Assembly (NCBI GenBank): GCA_963665975.1
Contig: OY762508.1
Span: 3,782,001-3,846,000 of the forward strand
Length of the DNA stretch: 64,000 bases
Reading direction: 5' to 3'
DNA from: G963665975 sp963665975
GTDB taxonomy: Bacteria; Bacteroidota; Rhodothermia; Rhodothermales; Bin80
Shown here: positions 51,596 through 61,870 of the stretch, one piece after another
Layout: every line of letters starts with the position of its first letter
Numbering within the stretch: the stretch's first letter is position 1
Program-made: the position numbers and the translations under genes
The notes under the pieces: generated by a model
Told to the model about the DNA's origin: nothing
Seen by the model: only the letters and a program-made list of their open reading frames with translations
Databases searched by the model: none

Positions 51596-53004
51596 TTCCT
51601 CATGGCCACACCGCTTTCCGGGACCCGCTGCGCACCATCGCAGCGGCGCGCCCTGGCGCCTTGGCCATAGTGTCTGAGGAACGCACGCTAACCTATGGTG
51701 CGCTGGATCGTCTTGTCGCTGGCACCGCCCGTGCACTGCGTACAACGGGCGTGCAGCGCGTAGTTCTTTGTCTGCCTACCTCATGGCAAGCCATCGTGAT
51801 TGTGCTGTCCTGTGTGCGGGCTGGCATCGTCGCCTGCCCGATCAGTACACGGCTGCCCAGAGATGGCGCTTCCGCACTGATAGCAGCACTGTCTGCGAGT
51901 CTTGTGATTACAGGACGCAAGGATCTCCAGGATGTCGCAAGGAGGCCGGAAGAATTCCTTACGGAGGAAGACGGAGGCCCTGTAATGCTCGGCATTGACC
52001 AGGCCGCTACCGTTGTGTACACGACGGGAAGCACGGGTTTGCCGAAAGCCGTTATGCTCAGCATCGGGAATCACTACTATAGTGCACAAGGATCAAATAG
52101 TAACATTGCGCTAGCCCCTGGCGACCGGTGGCTGTTATCCCTGCCGTTGTACCACGTTGGAGGTCTTGGCATCCTGTTCCGTTGTGTATTGGCAGGGGCG
52201 ACGATATGTGTTCCCACACCGGATGTTTCTCTCAACGAGGCTGCACAGCGTGCCAGGGTGACACACCTGTCGGTTGTTGCCACGCAGTTGGATCGCTGGC
52301 TGCGTGCAGAAAATGGGCGTCAGCCCACGCGCTTCAAGGCCGTGCTCTTAGGAGGTGGCGTGACGCCTGCCGCACTACTTGACGAGGCCTATGGTCGAGG
52401 GCTCCCAGTGCATACAACGTACGGATGTACGGAATTGGGTTCTCAGGTTACTACGACGCCGCCAGAGGCCTCCCGCGAGCAATTACAAACTGCGGGCCGC
52501 ATCTTGCCGCACCGCAAAGTATGCATAGCCCAAACTGGCGAAATCCTGGTGCGAGGTCCCGTATTATTTCAGGGATATCTGGAGCACGATAAAATTACGA
52601 GAGCGACGGACGCCGACGGTTGGTTCCATACGGGCGATCTTGGCACGCTGGATGGCGATGGTTTTCTCCATGTGCACGGCAGGCTAGACAACATGTTTAT
52701 CTCCGGTGGAGAGAACATCCAGCCGGAGGAAGTAGAGCGCAAGCTTCGTGCAATTGAGGGTATCTCGGATGCTGTTGTAGCTCCGATCCCCGACGATGAG
52801 TTCGGAAACCGGCCAGTTGCGTTTCTGAAACGCGCCGACCAATCGCTCACCACGGACGAGATCAGAGCCGTTCTGGAAACCGTACTCCCTCGGTTCAAGG
52901 TTCCCATCGCATTCCATGCGTGGCCGGAAAACATTCCTGATAAGAGAGGGAAGATTGACCGCGCAAGGTTTCGTAGCTTGGCTCGCATCCGCCGGTCTCA
53001 CTGA
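51592..53004 (+). CDS. menE: o-Succinylbenzoate-CoA ligase
   Basis: 470 residues. ANL superfamily adenylate-forming enzyme. P-loop VYTTGSTGLPKAVMLS, A5 motif TTYGCTELGSQV, A7/A8 WFHTGDLG...DGFLHVHGRLDNMFISGG, ENIQPEEVER, and C-terminal Lys motif KRGKIDR. Final cytosolic step before ring closure by MenB. No separate thioesterase (menI) or menH is near, so those steps must be encoded elsewhere. Confidence 0.94.
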   Translation: MIPHGHTAFRDPLRTIAAARPGALAIVSEERTLTYGALDRLVAGTARALRTTGVQRVVLCLPTSWQAIVIVLSCVRAGIVACPISTRLPRDGASALIAALSASLVITGRKDLQDVARRPEEFLTEEDGGPVMLGIDQAATVVYTTGSTGLPKAVMLSIGNHYYSAQGSNSNIALAPGDRWLLSLPLYHVGGLGILFRCVLAGATICVPTPDVSLNEAAQRARVTHLSVVATQLDRWLRAENGRQPTRFKAVLLGGGVTPAALLDEAYGRGLPVHTTYGCTELGSQVTTTPPEASREQLQTAGRILPHRKVCIAQTGEILVRGPVLFQGYLEHDKITRATDADGWFHTGDLGTLDGDGFLHVHGRLDNMFISGGENIQPEEVERKLRAIEGISDAVVAPIPDDEFGNRPVAFLKRADQSLTTDEIRAVLETVLPRFKVPIAFHAWPENIPDKRGKIDRARFRSLARIRRSH

Positions 53005-53029
53005 TTCCACAACGCGCTGGCAGATCTCC

Positions 53030-54022
53030 ATGCTGGCAGCATTATACGTAGAAGCCGTGCGCCATCCTGTTTTCCATGGTCTTGTTCTAGGCTTGCTGAT
53101 TCTCGGATGCGCCGAGTCCGCGCCTCATGAGACGGACGATTGGCAGATCGGGCCATTCGTAAAGTATGCCGGTAATCCGATCCTTACGCCGGAAGGGGAC
53201 ACGTGGCAGTCCAAGGATGTGTTTAATCCCACCGCATGGACAGACGGTGAAACTGTTACCCTGCTCTACCGCGCCGAAGATTCTACCGGAGTGGGACAAT
53301 GGTACGGCACGTCTCGCATTGGACTTGCCCGGAGCAAAGACGGCATTCGTTTCGTGCGAGATGCGGAACCGATACTCGAACCGACGGAATCCTGGGAGTT
53401 GCCAGGCGGGATAGAAGATCCGCGTATGGTGCGTATTGGAGAGATATTTTATTTGACCTATACGGCCTATGATGGCAAGACGGCGCGCCTGGCGCACGCG
53501 ACATCCCCTGACCTGTACACCTGGACCAAGCACGGCCTGATATTTCCGGAGCGGGGCTGGACAAAATCGGGGTCTGTTCTCCCCGAGCGCATAGACGGCA
53601 AGTACTGGATGTATTTCGGAGATACGAACATCTGGGCAGCGTACTCTACCGATCTCATGGAGTGGACGGTGGTGGAAGACCCTGTATTGCAGCCGAGACC
53701 GGGCTACTTTGACAGTCGTCTCGTGGAGCCAGGTCCGCAACCAGTGATGACGGAGCGCGGCATCCTGCTTTTGTATAATGCTGCAGACAGCGCACTGGTC
53801 TATGCTCCCGGGCAGGCACTGTTCGACCGCGATGATCCCACAAAATTACTTGGAAGATCGGACATGCCATTTATGAAGCCGACCACAGAGTTGGAGCAAA
53901 CAGGACAAGTGCCGAACGTCGTATTTGTTCAGGGACTCGTTAGAGTCTCCGGGACATGGCGCTTGTACTTTGGTATGGGAGATTCCGGTATTGGAGTGGC
54001 GACCTTTACTCCGGAGCCTTAA
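53030..54022 (+). CDS. GH130-like glycosidase lipoprotein
   Basis: 330 residues from the ATG at 53030. Signal sequence and lipobox LLILGC, lipidated Cys27. The five-bladed propeller starts WQIGPFVKYAGNPILTPEGD, then NPTAWTDGETVTLLYRAED, SRIGLARSKDGIRF, GIEDPRMVRIGEIFYLTYTA, YWMYFGDTNIWAAYSTDLME and a final GLVRVSGTWRLYFGMGDSGI. This matches family GH130 (beta-mannoside phosphorylases or hydrolases). The GIEDPR motif is kept; substrate is unknown. It directly follows menE by 25 bases. Confidence 0.82.
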   Translation: MLAALYVEAVRHPVFHGLVLGLLILGCAESAPHETDDWQIGPFVKYAGNPILTPEGDTWQSKDVFNPTAWTDGETVTLLYRAEDSTGVGQWYGTSRIGLARSKDGIRFVRDAEPILEPTESWELPGGIEDPRMVRIGEIFYLTYTAYDGKTARLAHATSPDLYTWTKHGLIFPERGWTKSGSVLPERIDGKYWMYFGDTNIWAAYSTDLMEWTVVEDPVLQPRPGYFDSRLVEPGPQPVMTERGILLLYNAADSALVYAPGQALFDRDDPTKLLGRSDMPFMKPTTELEQTGQVPNVVFVQGLVRVSGTWRLYFGMGDSGIGVATFTPEP

Positions 54023-54045
54023 CGTAGAGCCTGAACAGCGACGTC

Positions 54046-56232
54046 ATGGCAGTTCGTACAGTCGTGCAACGATTTACAACCTGGGTCCTGGTGAGCATAT
54101 GCATGGGATGGTGTATGACGGCTGCAGCGCAGGACGCTGGCGGCGAGGAGCCACGATGGGTTCGATTGGAGCAGATCAGGACTGATCGTACCGCAGAGCG
54201 GCGTGCGCATGCACGGCCACAGAGGAGATCATTGCGAGAGCCGGCGAATGAACGAGATTCTCTCGCTCTTGTGCAGTTGTACCAAGCAGTTGGCGGACAG
54301 TCCTGGACGAACCGTGGACAGTGGCTTGTCGGACCTGTAGCAGATTGGTTTGGCGTGACGCTGAATAACCAGGGGTACGTTACGCAGCTGAATCTGCGGG
54401 ATAACGGTCTTAACGGGATGATGCCCGCAGAATTGGGTGATCTGTCGGAAATGACGGAATTGAACCTTGCCTTGAATGATCTGCACGGGTCCATTCCGAG
54501 CGCCTTCGGGCGCCTTGCGCAGCTCAGACACCTCAGCCTCTGGGAGAATGAATTGACGGGTACGATTCCCGACTCTCTTGGGCTGCTCACATCGTTGGAA
54601 GACCTTTTGCTGTATGCCAATGCACTGAACGGACCGATCCCGTCATTTCTTGGCCGTCTCGAACAACTGAATCGTTTGTGGCTCGACTTTAATCAATTCA
54701 CTGGTCCGATTCCTTCCGCACTCGCTGATCTCGCGAACCTCACTGAGTTATTTCTGGATGCTAACCAGCTAACAGGAACCGTGCCGCCGGAATTGGCCAA
54801 TCTTACGAGCCTGTTGTCATTATATGTTGGCCACAACAACATAGGCGGTGAGATTCCCCCGGAACTGGGCACCATGCCAATGCTCAACAACCTTTCCCTG
54901 GAGGGGAATGCGCACACAGGGACGATTCCCGTAGCGCTAACGCGCATGCCTGGTCTTACCAAATTGCTGCTTAGTGACAATAATCTGACGGGAGCAATCC
55001 CTCCCGAATTTGCCAACGTACAATTTCTCACGACACTCCATGTGGCCAATAACAACCTTACGGGAGTCCTTCACGAGGCCATTGGTTTTATACGGTTCCT
55101 CCGGGATCTGCGTCTGAACGGCAATCAGCTTACGGGCAACATCCCCGGATCGATGGGCCGCTTGTCGGGCCTAAGACATCTGGACCTGAGCGATAACCAA
55201 CTGGCAGGAGAGCTGCCGGCCTCTTTGAGCTCACTGCAGTACATGGAGCGGTTGGACTTGTCCAGAAACCGGTTCACCGGTAGTGTCGCGCCATTGTTTG
55301 GCATGTTTCGACTGAGGGCGTTGCGACTGCGAGGGAACTTGTTTTCGGGTGATGTGCCACAAGCCTTTGGGCTCATGCCAGCGTTGTCTTACCTGGATCT
55401 GGGGCAGAACGCCTTCGCCGGAGATCTCACTGCGCTCTTTGGTCGCAGGACCGCGCTGCAGCGGGTATGGCTGGATCAAAATCAGCTTAGTGGCGCGGTG
55501 CCACCCACTATAACAATGACCTTGGGCCTGGACACCTTGATCTTAAATGACAATCAATTAGAAGACTTACCGGACTTGCGCGGCTTGGTCGTATTGGACA
55601 CGGTGAGCGTAAGCGGAAACAGGCTTACGTTTGAGGACCTAGAGCTCAATACGGGAGTTGCCGGGGGCACGATAACGTATGTCCCGCAGGATACGGTGGA
55701 GACCACGCTGACACGCTCCGCAAGTGCATTAAAATTTTTCGTTACCGTGGGAGGCTCGCAGAACCAATACCAGTGGTACCGAAATGATGCACCCATCAGC
55801 GAAGAAACAGCTGATTCACTAATTGTAGACCCGGCGGCCGCCGTAGCAACCTATCACTGCATAGTCACCAACACACTCGTTCCCAGGCTCGTCCTCACCA
55901 GTCAGCCTCTTTCCTCAGATACGGTCACAGATATCGAAGAGCCTGAAACTACGCTCCCACAGCAAACTCTGCTTCCATCGCTGCACAGCAACCACCCGAA
56001 CCCGTTCGTCGAGTCTACCCGAATAACGATAGACGTAGGAGACCGAGGGCCTGTACGTCTTACCGTAGTTGACTTGCTTGGCCGCGTTGTGGCAATGCCT
56101 GTGGATGAACGCCTTGCGCCAGGCCGTCACGAAATCCTATTCACGGCACGAGGCCTGCCTGCCGGCATCTATTTCTACACGGTGGAAATGGCTGGATTCA
56201 GGCGCACGCGGCAGATGGTGGTTGTTCGGTGA
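54046..56232 (+). CDS. Leucine-rich-repeat protein with type IX secretion sorting domain
   Basis: 728 residues. Signal peptide (FTTWVLVSICMGWCMTAAAQ), then a helical cap LVQLYQAVGGQSWTN, and about 18 plant-type LRR units with the pattern LxxLxLxxNxLTGxIPxxL (for example LTELFLDANQLTGTVPPELA, LRHLDLSDNQLAGELPASL) from about 105 to 540. An Ig-like or linker region follows, then a C-terminal domain SNHPNPFVESTRITI, VVDLLGRVV, GLPAGIYFYTVEM, RRTRQMVVVR, the standard type IX (Por) sorting signal of about 80 residues. So it is exported to the cell surface through an outer-membrane machine whose genes are not here. It converges with the HAD gene, 2 bases between stops. Confidence 0.88.
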   Translation: MAVRTVVQRFTTWVLVSICMGWCMTAAAQDAGGEEPRWVRLEQIRTDRTAERRAHARPQRRSLREPANERDSLALVQLYQAVGGQSWTNRGQWLVGPVADWFGVTLNNQGYVTQLNLRDNGLNGMMPAELGDLSEMTELNLALNDLHGSIPSAFGRLAQLRHLSLWENELTGTIPDSLGLLTSLEDLLLYANALNGPIPSFLGRLEQLNRLWLDFNQFTGPIPSALADLANLTELFLDANQLTGTVPPELANLTSLLSLYVGHNNIGGEIPPELGTMPMLNNLSLEGNAHTGTIPVALTRMPGLTKLLLSDNNLTGAIPPEFANVQFLTTLHVANNNLTGVLHEAIGFIRFLRDLRLNGNQLTGNIPGSMGRLSGLRHLDLSDNQLAGELPASLSSLQYMERLDLSRNRFTGSVAPLFGMFRLRALRLRGNLFSGDVPQAFGLMPALSYLDLGQNAFAGDLTALFGRRTALQRVWLDQNQLSGAVPPTITMTLGLDTLILNDNQLEDLPDLRGLVVLDTVSVSGNRLTFEDLELNTGVAGGTITYVPQDTVETTLTRSASALKFFVTVGGSQNQYQWYRNDAPISEETADSLIVDPAAAVATYHCIVTNTLVPRLVLTSQPLSSDTVTDIEEPETTLPQQTLLPSLHSNHPNPFVESTRITIDVGDRGPVRLTVVDLLGRVVAMPVDERLAPGRHEILFTARGLPAGIYFYTVEMAGFRRTRQMVVVR

Positions 56233-56234
56233 GC

Positions 56235-56837
56235 TTACAGAACGCCGAGTGTTTCCAGATCGCCTCGGAGAGCGGTGGCTGATGTAAACCGAATGGCGTG
56301 TAATCCTATCGAAGCTGCGGCTGCTACATTCGATTCACTATCGTCGATAAATACGGCTTCGCGCACATCAATGCGGCAGCGACCAAGGAGCAGCCGATAG
56401 ATTGCCAGGTCAGGCTTTTTGAGTCCGACGCGTCCAGATACCAGAATATGCTCGAACCATTCCATAAACTCGTACCGGTGTTCCACGTACGGGAAGGTCT
56501 CCGCGGACCAGTTTGTGAGCGCAAAAAGGGGCACGCCCCGTGTGTGTAGGTCATCTGCGACGGCAACTGTGTCTTCAATGGGACCGCCAAGCATTTCTGG
56601 CCAGCGGGCATAGTAGGCTTCAATCAGTTCGGCATGGTCGGGCCATTTGCGGATCAGTCTACGCGTCGCCTCGGCTACGGGGCGGCCAGCATCCTGCAGT
56701 GCATTCCAGCCGTGCGTGCAGACAGTAGCCAGGAAATGCTCCATAGCGACCTCGTCTTCAAACAGCTTCCGATACAGATATCGTGGATTCCAATCGATGA
56801 GGACACCGCCGAGATCGAATATGACAACCTTACACAT
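56235..56837 (-). CDS. HAD-family hydrolase
   Basis: 200 residues. HAD subfamily IA: the nucleophile motif VIFDLGGVLIDW gives Asp7; a helical cap follows with CTHGWNALQDAG; motif II LTNWSAET; KKPDLAIYRLLL carries the Lys; VFIDDSESNVAAA gives the metal acids. Close to the YihX/epoxide hydrolase N-terminal type, acting on small sugar phosphates in other bacteria. Its reading frame converges with the LRR gene. Confidence 0.85.
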   Translation of the reverse strand: MCKVVIFDLGGVLIDWNPRYLYRKLFEDEVAMEHFLATVCTHGWNALQDAGRPVAEATRRLIRKWPDHAELIEAYYARWPEMLGGPIEDTVAVADDLHTRGVPLFALTNWSAETFPYVEHRYEFMEWFEHILVSGRVGLKKPDLAIYRLLLGRCRIDVREAVFIDDSESNVAAAASIGLHAIRFTSATALRGDLETLGVL

Positions 56838-56996
56838 ACGGAACGGAGGTAACGTTGGAAATCGGCCGGGTGGATTGACCGGCGCGTACGATAAACCAAG
56901 ACGCCTTCATTGCGTTCACATGTTAGTAGTGGATTGGGGCGGGACTACCAATCCGTAGCTCCGCGTCTGGCGGATTTGCACTGGAGACTCAGGTTT

Positions 56997-59651
56997 ATGG
57001 CGCGTCGCAAGCGGTACATTCGACTTCCCAAGGAGCAGCGCAAATTGGTTAGTGTGCTTCTAGGCGGCTATGTAATTCTGCTCGTCAACAGTCTATTCCT
57101 GTATCTGTTCGAACGGTCCACCGCTCTCTTGTACATGAGCAACGTGCTGTTGCACATTGTTCTGGGCACTATCCTGGTGGCACCGGCTCTGGTGTTCTTG
57201 GCCCTACACCTCTCCAAAATGCCCGTGCGGCTGAACTGGAAGGCCACGGGAGCCGGAGTGTTTACCGCCACGTCGCTTGTCCTGCTGCTGTTGACCGGCT
57301 TCGGGCTCGTCTTCCTTGGGGCGAGCTACGCTGGGGGGTGGGTGCTGCGGGTGCACATCCTTACGGTGTTGACCACCGTCCTGGGCTTTGGCCTCCATGT
57401 GTCCATGAAACAGGGGCTGCGCTACCGGTTTCTAGAATGGGGGCAGAGCTGGAAGGAAGGGCGCGAGCGTGCTCTTCGGCATCCGCTGTCGATCACACTA
57501 CTGTTCGGTCTGGCAATCACGCTATTGGTTATAGCAGTTCCCTTGCTTGGCGGAGGGCGCGCGGTGTACGACGATTCTACAGAGGGTGATCCGTTGTCGT
57601 CGTCCCAGGCCATTCTTGCGCACGACGGCTTCCTTGATGATGATGATCTGGCGCGCTCCAATACCTGCGGGGCGGCGGATTGCCATCCCGATATTGCCGA
57701 GCAATGGGAGGCGTCAGCCCACAAGTTCTCATCGTTCAACAATCCGTATTACCGAAAGTCGGTGGAGGCGCTCGTAGAGCGCGCTGGTAATGACCCGGGC
57801 CGCTGGTGCGCTTCCTGTCACGACCCGCTTGTGCTATTCACAGGACGGTTTGGGGATGAAACGCCACTCGACATGGATCACCCGACTGCACAGGCAGGGT
57901 TGACCTGCCTGTCGTGCCACGCTGTCCAGGCCTTGCGCGACGTTAAGGGGAATGGTCGCTATGTAATAGCAGCTCCAGATGAGTACCCCTTCGCGCGCGC
58001 GTCGGCAGGGCCTGGCAAATGGCTCCACGACATGCTCGTCCGCGCCAAGCCCGAGCCTCATCGTGATGCCATGTTGAAACCGTTGCACAGGACGATGGAA
58101 TTTTGCGGCACCTGCCACAAAGTCGGACTGCCGCCGAATGTTAACAATTACCGATGGAAGCGCGGCCAGAACGAATACGACGCATGGCATGCGAGCGGGA
58201 CATCGGGCAATACTGTTCGCTCCTTTTATCTACCCGAAGAACCACTGGACTGCGTGGATTGCCATATGCCCAACGTGGAGTCACAAGACCAGGGCAACGA
58301 TGGCGGATTTGTGCGCAGCCACCAGTTCTTCGCGGCCAATACGGCACTGCCGGCTTTGTCCGGACACGACAATCAGCTACAGGGCTCGCAGGACATGCTT
58401 CGCAAATCCGCATCCGTGGACATCTTCGAAGTCGTTGTCGGCGGCCGACGATACGGTCCAGCGGAGGCTATGCCCCGCTTGATGCCGGGGCAAGAAGTCC
58501 AGATGACAGTGGTCGTCCGCAATCGGGCGGTTGGTCATTTGCTGCCAGGAGGCACGAATGATTCGAATGAACTCTGGTTGCAAATCACGGCCGCAGACGC
58601 AGACGGCAATCCCGTCCTCGGATCAGGACGACTGGACCCCGAAGGCCGAGTGGATTCGACAGCACATTATTGGGGAGCCGTACAGGTTGATCGCGCCAGC
58701 CAACTGATCAGTCGGCGCAATGCCCAGGATTGGATTTCCACTGTGTACATGAACGCGATTTCTCCTGGGACGGCGCATACGGTCCATTACCAGTTCACCG
58801 TGCCGTATGGCCCACCCTTAACATCGCTTCAGGCGACATTAAAGCATCGCAAGTTCAAGTGGTATTTTCACAATTGGACATTTCGAGGGCACGTGCCGGC
58901 TAGCGAGAGCGACTCCCTCGCAAGTCTTGAAGTTGACCTTCGACGGTGGGAGTTGGACGACGGCGTAGCTCCGGACATTCCGGTCACGGAAATGGCTGTC
59001 GGAACGCGTCAGGTCGGGCAACCGCCTTTATCTGCACGGCCACTGTGGGAGCGGTGGAACGATTACGCGATCGGTCTCCTTCTGGAGGACGACACGAGAG
59101 GGGCGCGAGTGGGATTTGAACAGGTATCCATGCTATTTCCGGAAAGCCCGGAGGGACCCGTAAATCTGGCACGTGTGTTTTTGCGCGATGGGCAACTGGA
59201 GCGCGCCAGTGATGCACTGGACGAGGCGGAGCGCCGGGATCCGGGCAATCTGAAGGCCGCTTATTTCAGAGGCGAGGTTTTCAAGGCAGACGGTCTTTAT
59301 GACGAAGCATTGGAAGCATGGGCACGCGTCTATGATGCGTACCCGAAGGACCGCGTACTGCTGTTAGGCATGGGCCGCGTGCATTATCTGGCGGGAAATT
59401 ACGAGGAGGCGCTACGATGGATAGATCGCGTGCTCCAGATTGATCCGGAAGATATTGGCGGACTATATAACAGGATGCTCACGCTTGGGGCGCTCGGCCA
59501 GGATGAAGCTTTCGCGCAGGCCCAGAAGCTTTATACCTATCACAAGGCGGATGAAGATGCTTTCGCTGTTACGGCCCCGTACAAGCAGCGCCATCCGATG
59601 GCTAACCGGGAAGCACAGGCCATACATTTCCATGAACTGTGGCCGTGGTGA
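56997..59651 (+). CDS. Membrane multiheme cytochrome c with TPR tail
   Basis: 884 residues from the ATG at 56997 (an in-frame TTG at 56910 is less likely). Residues 20-185 hold five membrane helices with several histidines in or beside them (residues 53, 71, 120, 134 by this numbering), like a b-type di-heme quinol-oxidising unit. A periplasmic part carries five heme-c sites: CGAADCH (224-230, with the rarer four-residue spacing), CASCH (271), CLSCH (304), CGTCH (370), CVDCH (419). A beta-rich domain follows, then three or four TPR repeats (GPVNLARVFLRDGQLERASD, LKAAYFRGEVFKADGLYDEA). It probably passes electrons from menaquinol through the heme chain to a periplasmic or extracellular acceptor. 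The fusion is unusual. Confidence 0.8.
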   Translation: MARRKRYIRLPKEQRKLVSVLLGGYVILLVNSLFLYLFERSTALLYMSNVLLHIVLGTILVAPALVFLALHLSKMPVRLNWKATGAGVFTATSLVLLLLTGFGLVFLGASYAGGWVLRVHILTVLTTVLGFGLHVSMKQGLRYRFLEWGQSWKEGRERALRHPLSITLLFGLAITLLVIAVPLLGGGRAVYDDSTEGDPLSSSQAILAHDGFLDDDDLARSNTCGAADCHPDIAEQWEASAHKFSSFNNPYYRKSVEALVERAGNDPGRWCASCHDPLVLFTGRFGDETPLDMDHPTAQAGLTCLSCHAVQALRDVKGNGRYVIAAPDEYPFARASAGPGKWLHDMLVRAKPEPHRDAMLKPLHRTMEFCGTCHKVGLPPNVNNYRWKRGQNEYDAWHASGTSGNTVRSFYLPEEPLDCVDCHMPNVESQDQGNDGGFVRSHQFFAANTALPALSGHDNQLQGSQDMLRKSASVDIFEVVVGGRRYGPAEAMPRLMPGQEVQMTVVVRNRAVGHLLPGGTNDSNELWLQITAADADGNPVLGSGRLDPEGRVDSTAHYWGAVQVDRASQLISRRNAQDWISTVYMNAISPGTAHTVHYQFTVPYGPPLTSLQATLKHRKFKWYFHNWTFRGHVPASESDSLASLEVDLRRWELDDGVAPDIPVTEMAVGTRQVGQPPLSARPLWERWNDYAIGLLLEDDTRGARVGFEQVSMLFPESPEGPVNLARVFLRDGQLERASDALDEAERRDPGNLKAAYFRGEVFKADGLYDEALEAWARVYDAYPKDRVLLLGMGRVHYLAGNYEEALRWIDRVLQIDPEDIGGLYNRMLTLGALGQDEAFAQAQKLYTYHKADEDAFAVTAPYKQRHPMANREAQAIHFHELWPW

Positions 59652-60238
59652 AGTGTTCAGATTGACAAAACAGTTCAACGACGGTAGTAGTAACGGACGG
59701 TGGCATACAATACAGAATGAAGGCGCAAACTGAATCAGAGTTTCCCTGATATCGGACGCACTCCCAAGGAAGCCGGGCAGCGAAAAGTGGTGTATGTCGG
59801 GGACACGAGTCAGACATACAGATACAACGAATCTGTTGACAACAAAATTGTTTACATAGCGCCTGACGAGATACTGGATTTAAACAAGGATGACATCCAT
59901 GAAAATATCTGATGGATGCGCAGAATTCGCTTGGAGCTTCCAATCCAGGAAATGAGAGCCAGGCAAGCCCGCGCCCATTCACGCACTCAAAATGCCCCGA
60001 ATCATGAGGTGGCGGCACCACTGTTGATGATGGAGCAAGCGGGCATCGGAGCCAACCATGGCGTGATAACACAACACAGCGGAGCACTGCCTCCTCACGT
60101 CCCACCAATGGCAGCGGGTATCCCGTGTTGGGAGAGCTTGGATGCGCTCAGCAAGATCCGATCGGTCTGGTTGATACCGGCCATGCCAGCGCGTACTTTC
60201 TCTTCACGGTACCTTCTTGCCACCTTTCGACGACCGTC
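59652..60238 (+). other. Intergenic stretch between the cytochrome and amidohydrolase genes
   Basis: 587 bases with no convincing gene. One open stretch from 59730 to 59912 reads as a hydrophilic tail (VVYVGDTSQTYRYNESVDNK, IVYIAPDEILDLNKDDIHEN) but has no ATG or GTG and starts just after a stop. It may be the 3' remnant of a lost gene. Confidence 0.35.
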
Positions 60239-61549
60239 ATGCACCGCTTCCTGATTTCGCTTCTGTTTTCCGCCCTTATTGTCTTACCCGCTTTCGCCCA
60301 GGCAGTCCTTATCCAAGCAGGCAATCTGGTAGATGTGGAGGCAGGAGCTGTTCGTGCCGATCAGTCGATTCTGGTGCGGGACGGCCGCATTGTCGAAGTA
60401 GGATCGAATATCGAGGCCCCGGAAGATGCTCACGTGGTAGACCTGACTGGCAGCTACGTCATGCCGGGCCTGATAGATGCCCACACGCATCTGGCCCTCC
60501 AGGAAATGGACGGATCCGATATCAATGACCACGGCTCGTACTACTACGTCTCGCTCATTGAGGATACATCCATGCGCGTGGCACAGGGCACGATGCTGGC
60601 CCGCTCCATGCTCGAGGCCGGCTTCGTGTGGGTGCGTGACACCGGCAACAACGGACTATACGGCGATGTCACGCTGCGCCGCGCTATTGAGGGTGGCTGG
60701 ATACCCGGCCCGAACATTGTGGCCGCTGGCCTCATGATCGCGCCCTTCGGCGGCCAATTCCAGATGCAGCCGGAAAAACCCGGTCTGGGCAACCCCGAAT
60801 ACACATACGCCGATTCGCACGAAGAAATAGTTCGCGCCATCCGCGAGAACGTGCATTATGGAGCGACCGTCATTAAGCTTATCATTGACAATCAGCCCTA
60901 CTTCTATAGCGTGGAAGATGTGGCGGTGGCAGTCAGCGAGTCTCACGCCATGGGCGTCAAGGTCATGGCACACGCCACCAGCGACGAGGGTATTCGCAAC
61001 GCCGTCCTTGGGGGTGTCGATTCCATCGAGCACGGTTTCGGTCCATCGGACGAGACGCTACAGCTTATGAAGGAGCACGGAACGTACTTGGTGGGCACGG
61101 ATTTTCCGGCTGCGCGCTTGGGCGAAGAGCGTTACTGGAGCAACGTGGAGCGCAACAAACGCGCCTACGCCATTGGCGTGAACATGGCCTTTGGCTCCGA
61201 CGTGGTCTACTATGAAGAGGGCAAGACGCGCGGCGAGCAGACCATTGGGTTCCTCGACAGTTATTTGGATGCGGAGTTCCCCAACGACCATATACTGCGT
61301 ATGGCTACCATGTACGCTGCCGATCTTCTGGGCGCCAATACCGGCCGCATCGAGGAGGGGCGCAATGCGGACATCATCGCCATGCCCGCCAACCCGCTTG
61401 AAGACATCCACGCCCTATACGATGTGGACTTCGTCATGAAGGATGGCCGCGTCTATAAGGAGAATGGGCTGTTTCGTTGGAACATCCCCACCAAGCTCAA
61501 CAATCCACGCCGCAAGCAACCGCGCGGCAACATGCTGCGGCAGAACTAA
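60239..61549 (+). CDS. Secreted metal-dependent amidohydrolase
   Basis: 436 residues from the ATG at 60239, which begins a signal peptide (MHRFLISLLFSALIVLPAFAQ). TIM-barrel amidohydrolase: metal site VMPGLIDAHTHLAL, ATVIKLIIDN, GVKVMAHATSDEG, SIEHGFG, FGSDVVYY, and C-terminal GRIEEGRNADIIAMPANPLE. It fits the Xaa-Pro/imidazolonepropionase-like group common in Rhodothermota and other marine heterotrophs; export makes peptide or amide hydrolysis in the periplasm likely. Substrate cannot be read from sequence. Confidence 0.88.
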   Translation: MHRFLISLLFSALIVLPAFAQAVLIQAGNLVDVEAGAVRADQSILVRDGRIVEVGSNIEAPEDAHVVDLTGSYVMPGLIDAHTHLALQEMDGSDINDHGSYYYVSLIEDTSMRVAQGTMLARSMLEAGFVWVRDTGNNGLYGDVTLRRAIEGGWIPGPNIVAAGLMIAPFGGQFQMQPEKPGLGNPEYTYADSHEEIVRAIRENVHYGATVIKLIIDNQPYFYSVEDVAVAVSESHAMGVKVMAHATSDEGIRNAVLGGVDSIEHGFGPSDETLQLMKEHGTYLVGTDFPAARLGEERYWSNVERNKRAYAIGVNMAFGSDVVYYEEGKTRGEQTIGFLDSYLDAEFPNDHILRMATMYAADLLGANTGRIEEGRNADIIAMPANPLEDIHALYDVDFVMKDGRVYKENGLFRWNIPTKLNNPRRKQPRGNMLRQN

Positions 61550-61870
61550 GACTCACGGCCACGTTGCCTCGACCCGCAAATTGCCGCCAGCAGCGCACGT
61601 CATCCCGGCATTGACCAGTGCCGAGCTGCGTTCTTGCCGCCATCCCGCCAAGATACCCTAACGTTCAGAATTCAGAGTCGATCTTCGCGCCACGAATCAA
61701 TAGCTGGCTCAGCCATCTCTGCGATTCCTTGGTCATACACTACCACAAGCCAGAGCGAACGCCCCGGTGTTCCGCGCATGCCCTCATGCGCACTCCCGAT
61801 TGGCTGGCAACTGGAGCATCCAACTAAACAGACCGTGCACAGACCCAGCCAGGAGTGTAGCGGGCCACGC
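61550..61870 (+). other. Intergenic region, nothing recognised
   Basis: 321 bases between converging genes. No frame, hairpin with T-run or repeat stands out. Confidence 0.3.
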
